NCBI GenBank assembly: GCA_905234205.1
Contig: CAJOGG010000165.1
Coordinates: forward strand, 1 to 7,669
Direction of reading: 5' to 3'
Length of the DNA stretch: 7,669 bases
Origin: an uncultured Synergistales bacterium
GTDB lineage: Bacteria; Synergistota; Synergistia; Synergistales; Aminobacteriaceae
The position numbers were made by a program, and so were the translations under genes. A model generated the notes under the pieces. It was given only the letters and a program-made list of their open reading frames with translations, made no database searches and had not been told where the DNA came from. How positions within the stretch are numbered: position 1 is the stretch's first letter; every line of letters starts with the position of its first letter. Positions 4,653 through 7,669 of this stretch are shown piece after piece.

Positions 4653-6092
4653 ATGGCAAGACAAATGGTTTATGGCATCAATGACAGACCACCACTTCTA
4701 ATTACTCTCCTTTCTGGAGCACAACACGTTTTAACACTTTTCGGTTCCACAACGTTAGTTCCTTTAATATTCGGTCCCGCGATGGGAATGGACGCCCTAC
4801 AAATTGCTTCATTAATATCCTGTGTATATTTCGGAATGGGTGTCGCAACTCTCATTCAGACCAGCAAGAGGCTCGGTTCCGGACTTCCAATAGTACAGGG
4901 ATCGAGCTTTTCTTTTATCCCAAGCGTTATGACCGTAATAGCTCTGTACAAAGCTTCTGGCCCTGAAACAGTCATGCAGTATTTAGGCGGAGGCTTAATC
5001 GCCGGCGGAATTATCTTGTCAATCATTGGCTATAGCAAGATCGTTGGTTATATTCGCAAGGTTATTACCCCTGTCGTAATTGGTCCGGTAATCATGGCAA
5101 TAGGTTTTTCACTCGCTGGAACTGCTGTACAGGGTAACGCTGCTAATTATTGGCCTGCGTCTCTTGCGGTAGTGATATTGATATTCTTATTTAGCCTCGT
5201 GCTAAAGAATCGTTACATTAACATTTTCGCAATATTGCTCGCTATCGTTATAACTTATTGCGTGTGCTTAGCCTTGTCTATTAATGGCGTATTCGGACCT
5301 GAACACCCTGCTTATATTAATCTTGCATCAGTGAAACAAGCACAATGGCTTAGAATTTCGATTAATAGTCTCTTGCCTAAAGAAATCATAAAGGATATAG
5401 CAAAGGAAATGGTATTTCCGTGGGGCGTGCCTAAATTCAGCCTTATGTCATTTGCGGCGTTACTAGCAGGATTTTTCGCAACAATGATTGAGTCAATCGG
5501 AGATTATCATTCAGTCTCTTATGCGTCAGGCGTTAGCGATCCAGATTCAGAAACTATCAGCCGTGGTATCGGAGCAGAAGGACTTTGCTGTGCATTGTCG
5601 GGCGTGTTTGGTTCAGTCGGCACAACTTCATACACTGAAAACATTGGTTTAATCGGATTAACAGGCGTTGCTTCACGTGTGGTTGTGAGAACTGGTGCAG
5701 TGATATTAATTCTCATGAGCTTTGTAGGAAAATTAAGCGCGTTAATAGCCACTATGCCTTCCCCGATTATCGGAGGGGCTTACATAGCTTTGTTCGGGAC
5801 GATCGGCGCGATGGGTATTCAAGTTTTAATGCGTGCAGATATGAGCAGTCAGAGAAATATTTTAATCGTGGGATTTGCTTTCTTGATGGCTCTTGGCCTT
5901 CCTGGTTGGGTTGAAGCTAATCAGACTATATTCATGAATCCCGAGAGCAGTCAGTTAATGCAGACTTTGGGCGGAATGATTTGGGCAGTACTTAAAACTC
6001 CTATGGCAGTAGCGGGAGTGTGTGCAGCTTTATGTGACTCTTTGATCCCTGGAACCGATGAAGAGCGCGGAATTAATGTCCAACCTAAATAA
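4653..6092 (+). CDS. NCS2/NAT-family nucleobase permease (uracil/xanthine type)
   Basis: This 479-residue polytopic membrane protein belongs to the NCS2 (nucleobase-ascorbate transporter) family, which imports uracil, xanthine, urate or other purines, usually with H+. Marks seen: AQH (23-25) in the first helix, GSGLPIVQGSSFSF (75-88), the substrate-site Glu280 in TMIESIGDYHSVS (277-289), and the NAT signature ENIGLIGLTG (329-338) followed by VASR. The ESIGDY run and the signature resemble the vertebrate SLC23 (SVCT) branch more than E. coli UraA (ENIGVMAIT) or XanQ (QNNGVIQIT), from memory of those sequences. Length is normal (about 430-480). ATG 4653 has AGGAGG 11 nt upstream. The gene stands alone between its own promoter and terminator. 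Substrate cannot be decided from sequence. Confidence 0.9.
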   Translation: MARQMVYGINDRPPLLITLLSGAQHVLTLFGSTTLVPLIFGPAMGMDALQIASLISCVYFGMGVATLIQTSKRLGSGLPIVQGSSFSFIPSVMTVIALYKASGPETVMQYLGGGLIAGGIILSIIGYSKIVGYIRKVITPVVIGPVIMAIGFSLAGTAVQGNAANYWPASLAVVILIFLFSLVLKNRYINIFAILLAIVITYCVCLALSINGVFGPEHPAYINLASVKQAQWLRISINSLLPKEIIKDIAKEMVFPWGVPKFSLMSFAALLAGFFATMIESIGDYHSVSYASGVSDPDSETISRGIGAEGLCCALSGVFGSVGTTSYTENIGLIGLTGVASRVVVRTGAVILILMSFVGKLSALIATMPSPIIGGAYIALFGTIGAMGIQVLMRADMSSQRNILIVGFAFLMALGLPGWVEANQTIFMNPESSQLMQTLGGMIWAVLKTPMAVAGVCAALCDSLIPGTDEERGINVQPK

Positions 6093-6109
6093 TCATAGAT
6101 AAAATTATG

Positions 6110-6137
6110 CCCTCGACGTAATGCCGGGGGTTTTTTT
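6110..6137 (+). terminator. Rho-independent terminator of the permease gene
   Basis: CCCTCG (6110-6115) pairs with CGGGGG (6125-6130), with one G-T wobble and a 9-nt loop, and is followed directly by seven T (6131-6137). It starts 18 nt after the permease stop and abuts the murG stop (6139). It is a plus-strand terminator; on the minus strand the tail has no T-run. Confidence 0.85.
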
Positions 6138-6138
6138 G

Positions 6139-7083
6139 TTATATTTTCGCAATAATCTCCGCTAATTTTTCGGGGCTGTCATTCTCATTGAAGGCATACG
6201 AATTTTTCGCGAGCTTTACAAATTCTTCGGCGTTTTTCTCCTGATGATTATCTGCTGCTTCGGGCCAAGGTATCGTGACTGTAGACATTCCCCACTCTAA
6301 AGCTTCGGCAAGCGTTGACCCTCCTGACCTACATACGAGAATATCGCATATTGAGTAAAAAGGATTCATATCCCAGCTTTGAGGAATGAAATGTATGTTG
6401 CCCTCGTCTTTGCGTTCATGCGACAGAAACACGAATTCAAATTCTTTGCACAAATCCGCAGTCTTCAAGAGCAAGTTACTTAACGTTTCACTAGCAAGAG
6501 ATCCGCCAGTTATGCCTACGATTTTAGCGTTGACGTTGAGATCAAGTCCAAGAGTCTTGAGTGCTTCATCGCGAGAAATTCTCACAGGCTCTCTAGCTGG
6601 AATGCCAACATACGTGAAATCATTTATGCCTTCACAGACTGGCCAGCCCGTTATGATTTTTACGCCTTTCTTTGCGGCTTTACGAGTAACTTTCCCGGCC
6701 ACAGCGTTTTGTTCATGCAAAGTTACAGGAATTTTTTTGCGTAATGCGGCCTTCAACGGAGCGTATGACACATAGCCACCGAATAAATAAATCTCGTCGA
6801 TCTTGTACTTTATAATATACGTCAACGTTTGAATGTACGATGTAAGCACGCTAATAGAACGCGTCAATATCACAAGAAACGACTTCACGCCCAACGGCGA
6901 ACCTTCAATCGCTAATTTCAATGGCTCAATCCCAAGCGCATTATAAATTTTTTGCTCCATTTCACGTGCGCCACATGCCCAATAAACATTATTTCCCTCG
7001 TCGCGCAACTTCTTACCAAAAACTATTCCCGGAAGAATATGACCTCCAGTTCCGCCTGCTACAACCAAAATATTTTTACTCAT
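6139..7083 (-). CDS. murG: MurG, UDP-GlcNAc:undecaprenyl-PP-MurNAc-pentapeptide transferase, short C-terminus
   Basis: MurG adds GlcNAc to lipid I to give lipid II on the inner face of the membrane, the last cytoplasmic step of peptidoglycan precursor synthesis. The order of motifs is correct: GGTGGH (10-15), FGGYVSYAP (101-109), HEQN (123-126), VGIPAR (159-164; usual VGNPVR), TGGSLAS (192-198), CRSGGSTLAE (251-260, with Glu260), and IPWPEAADNHQEKNA (271-285). The protein stops at 314 residues, shortly after the UDP-GlcNAc site. Usual MurG is about 350-370 residues and has another helical tail of about 40 residues packing back on the N domain; it is missing here. The stop is next to the convergent permease terminator. 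ATG 7083 overlaps the ftsW stop (ATGAGTAA) and has AAAGGAAA upstream, so translation is coupled. The reading frame is otherwise intact. Confidence 0.92.
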   Translation of the reverse strand: MSKNILVVAGGTGGHILPGIVFGKKLRDEGNNVYWACGAREMEQKIYNALGIEPLKLAIEGSPLGVKSFLVILTRSISVLTSYIQTLTYIIKYKIDEIYLFGGYVSYAPLKAALRKKIPVTLHEQNAVAGKVTRKAAKKGVKIITGWPVCEGINDFTYVGIPAREPVRISRDEALKTLGLDLNVNAKIVGITGGSLASETLSNLLLKTADLCKEFEFVFLSHERKDEGNIHFIPQSWDMNPFYSICDILVCRSGGSTLAEALEWGMSTVTIPWPEAADNHQEKNAEEFVKLAKNSYAFNENDSPEKLAEIIAKI

Positions 7084-7669
7084 GTTTCTTCTTTCCTTTC
7101 TTGATTTTTGGTTCTTCTCCAGTATCGTCTAATTTTATGCTCATCAATAAACCTATCTTGGCCCACATAAATACCATAGAACTTCCCCCAGAACTTATAA
7201 ACGGCATGGGTATTCCTGTCAACGGCATAAGCTTTGTAACGCCAGCAACGTTTACGAACATTGGGAATATCACCGAAGCTGTCAGCCCCAGCGCAAGGCA
7301 CTTAGTGAATGGTGTCTTAGCCTCAGTGTAGACGTAATACGCTCTCCATGTCCACAGCGCATATAGCAACATCAGCGTCAACGTTCCCACTAGTCCGAAC
7401 TCCTCACCTATTGCCGGAAATATGTAGTCGCTCGCAGCCTCAGGCAAATACCGCTCCTCCTGAAGGCCTCTGCCGATTCCGACTCCTGTTACTGAACCGT
7501 TCGCAAACGCCACAAGCCCCTGTATGATCTGAAAGCCTTTGCCCATAGGGTCATCCCAAGGGTCAAGAAACGCTAAAAGCCTGCTCATCCTGTACGGCGC
7601 AACCAGAATCAGAATACCTACTGCCACAATTCCGAAGCCCATTCCGATTAACGGGTACTTCCACCCTCT
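7076..7669 (-). CDS. ftsW: FtsW, SEDS peptidoglycan glycosyltransferase, C-terminal part (5' end off window)
   Basis: FtsW is the SEDS-family polymerase that works with a class B penicillin-binding protein at the division septum. The visible 197 residues contain the SEDS marks in order: FLDPWDDPMGKGFQ, the loop GVGIGRGLQEERYLPEAASDYIFPAIGEEFG, and PLTGIPMPFISSGGSS. Two to three hydrophobic segments follow and the tail is lysine-rich (KIKKGKKKHE). The frame is open to the right edge (RGWKYPLIG precedes the first ATG at 7642), so that ATG is internal and the N-terminal half is outside. The gene overlaps murG by 8 nt, the typical ftsW-murG order of the division/cell-wall cluster, which favours FtsW over RodA. 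Confidence 0.93.
   Translation of the reverse strand, partial: RGWKYPLIGMGFGIVAVGILILVAPYRMSRLLAFLDPWDDPMGKGFQIIQGLVAFANGSVTGVGIGRGLQEERYLPEAASDYIFPAIGEEFGLVGTLTLMLLYALWTWRAYYVYTEAKTPFTKCLALGLTASVIFPMFVNVAGVTKLMPLTGIPMPFISSGGSSMVFMWAKIGLLMSIKLDDTGEEPKIKKGKKKHE

Noticed and set aside
6386..6775. Long plus-strand open frame inside murG, and similar ones opposite or within other genes
   Set aside because: These are antisense or out-of-frame shadows of well-supported genes, with no family motifs of their own.
7640..7642. ATG as the start of the SEDS protein
   Set aside because: The frame stays open to the window edge and the protein would lack the N-terminal half of FtsW; it is an internal Met.

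Overview
The window looks like part of the chromosome of an anaerobic, probably gut-associated bacterium. It has moderate GC, strong AGGAGG-type ribosome binding sites and several UUG starts. A Synergistetes-like lineage is my guess from the gene mix (Tat-targeted FMN/FAD flavoprotein, Tat genes, an ftsW-murG pair), but no rRNA or marker settles it. All protein genes match known families; I see no RNA gene, CRISPR array, insertion sequence or phage gene.

Layout, left to right: (1) Minus strand 1206..1: a ribokinase-family sugar kinase followed by the start of a CPA2/Kef-type cation:proton antiporter that runs off the left edge; both start with TTG. (2) A 127-bp divergent promoter region (1207-1333) with a perfect 6-bp inverted repeat. 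(3) Plus strand 1334-3219: a Tat-signal FMN-binding protein overlapping an FAD_binding_2 flavoprotein. In many relatives these two parts are one polypeptide; here they lie in different frames. (4) A strong hairpin (3229-3255) shared by convergent genes. (5) Minus strand 4501..3259: tatB (CTG start), tatA, and a tatC broken by a frame change exactly where about 11 conserved residues are missing. (6) A 151-bp divergent region with a near-consensus sigma70 promoter for the next gene. (7) Plus strand 4653-6092: an NCS2/NAT nucleobase permease ending at a textbook terminator. (8) Minus strand 7669..6139: the 3' part of ftsW overlapping murG. MurG ends about 40 residues early, and no murC follows before the permease.

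How the genes fit together: the FMN/FAD pair is the type of extracytoplasmic reductase used for anaerobic respiration with organic acceptors, and it needs Tat export because the FMN subunit carries an SRRDFLK signal. The Tat export genes sit next to it, facing it. The flavoprotein lacks the fumarate reductase catalytic residues by eye alignment, so its acceptor is unknown. ftsW and murG belong to peptidoglycan synthesis (lipid II pathway and division).

The notable theme is damage or divergence: a split flavoprotein, a tatC with a deletion, a murG short at its 3' end, and a ribokinase with altered catalytic motifs. I cannot tell from one sequence whether these are true mutations, assembly errors or lineage traits. 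I found no convincing new multi-gene system; the best leads are the split Tat substrate with its broken translocase, and the divergent flavoprotein active site.
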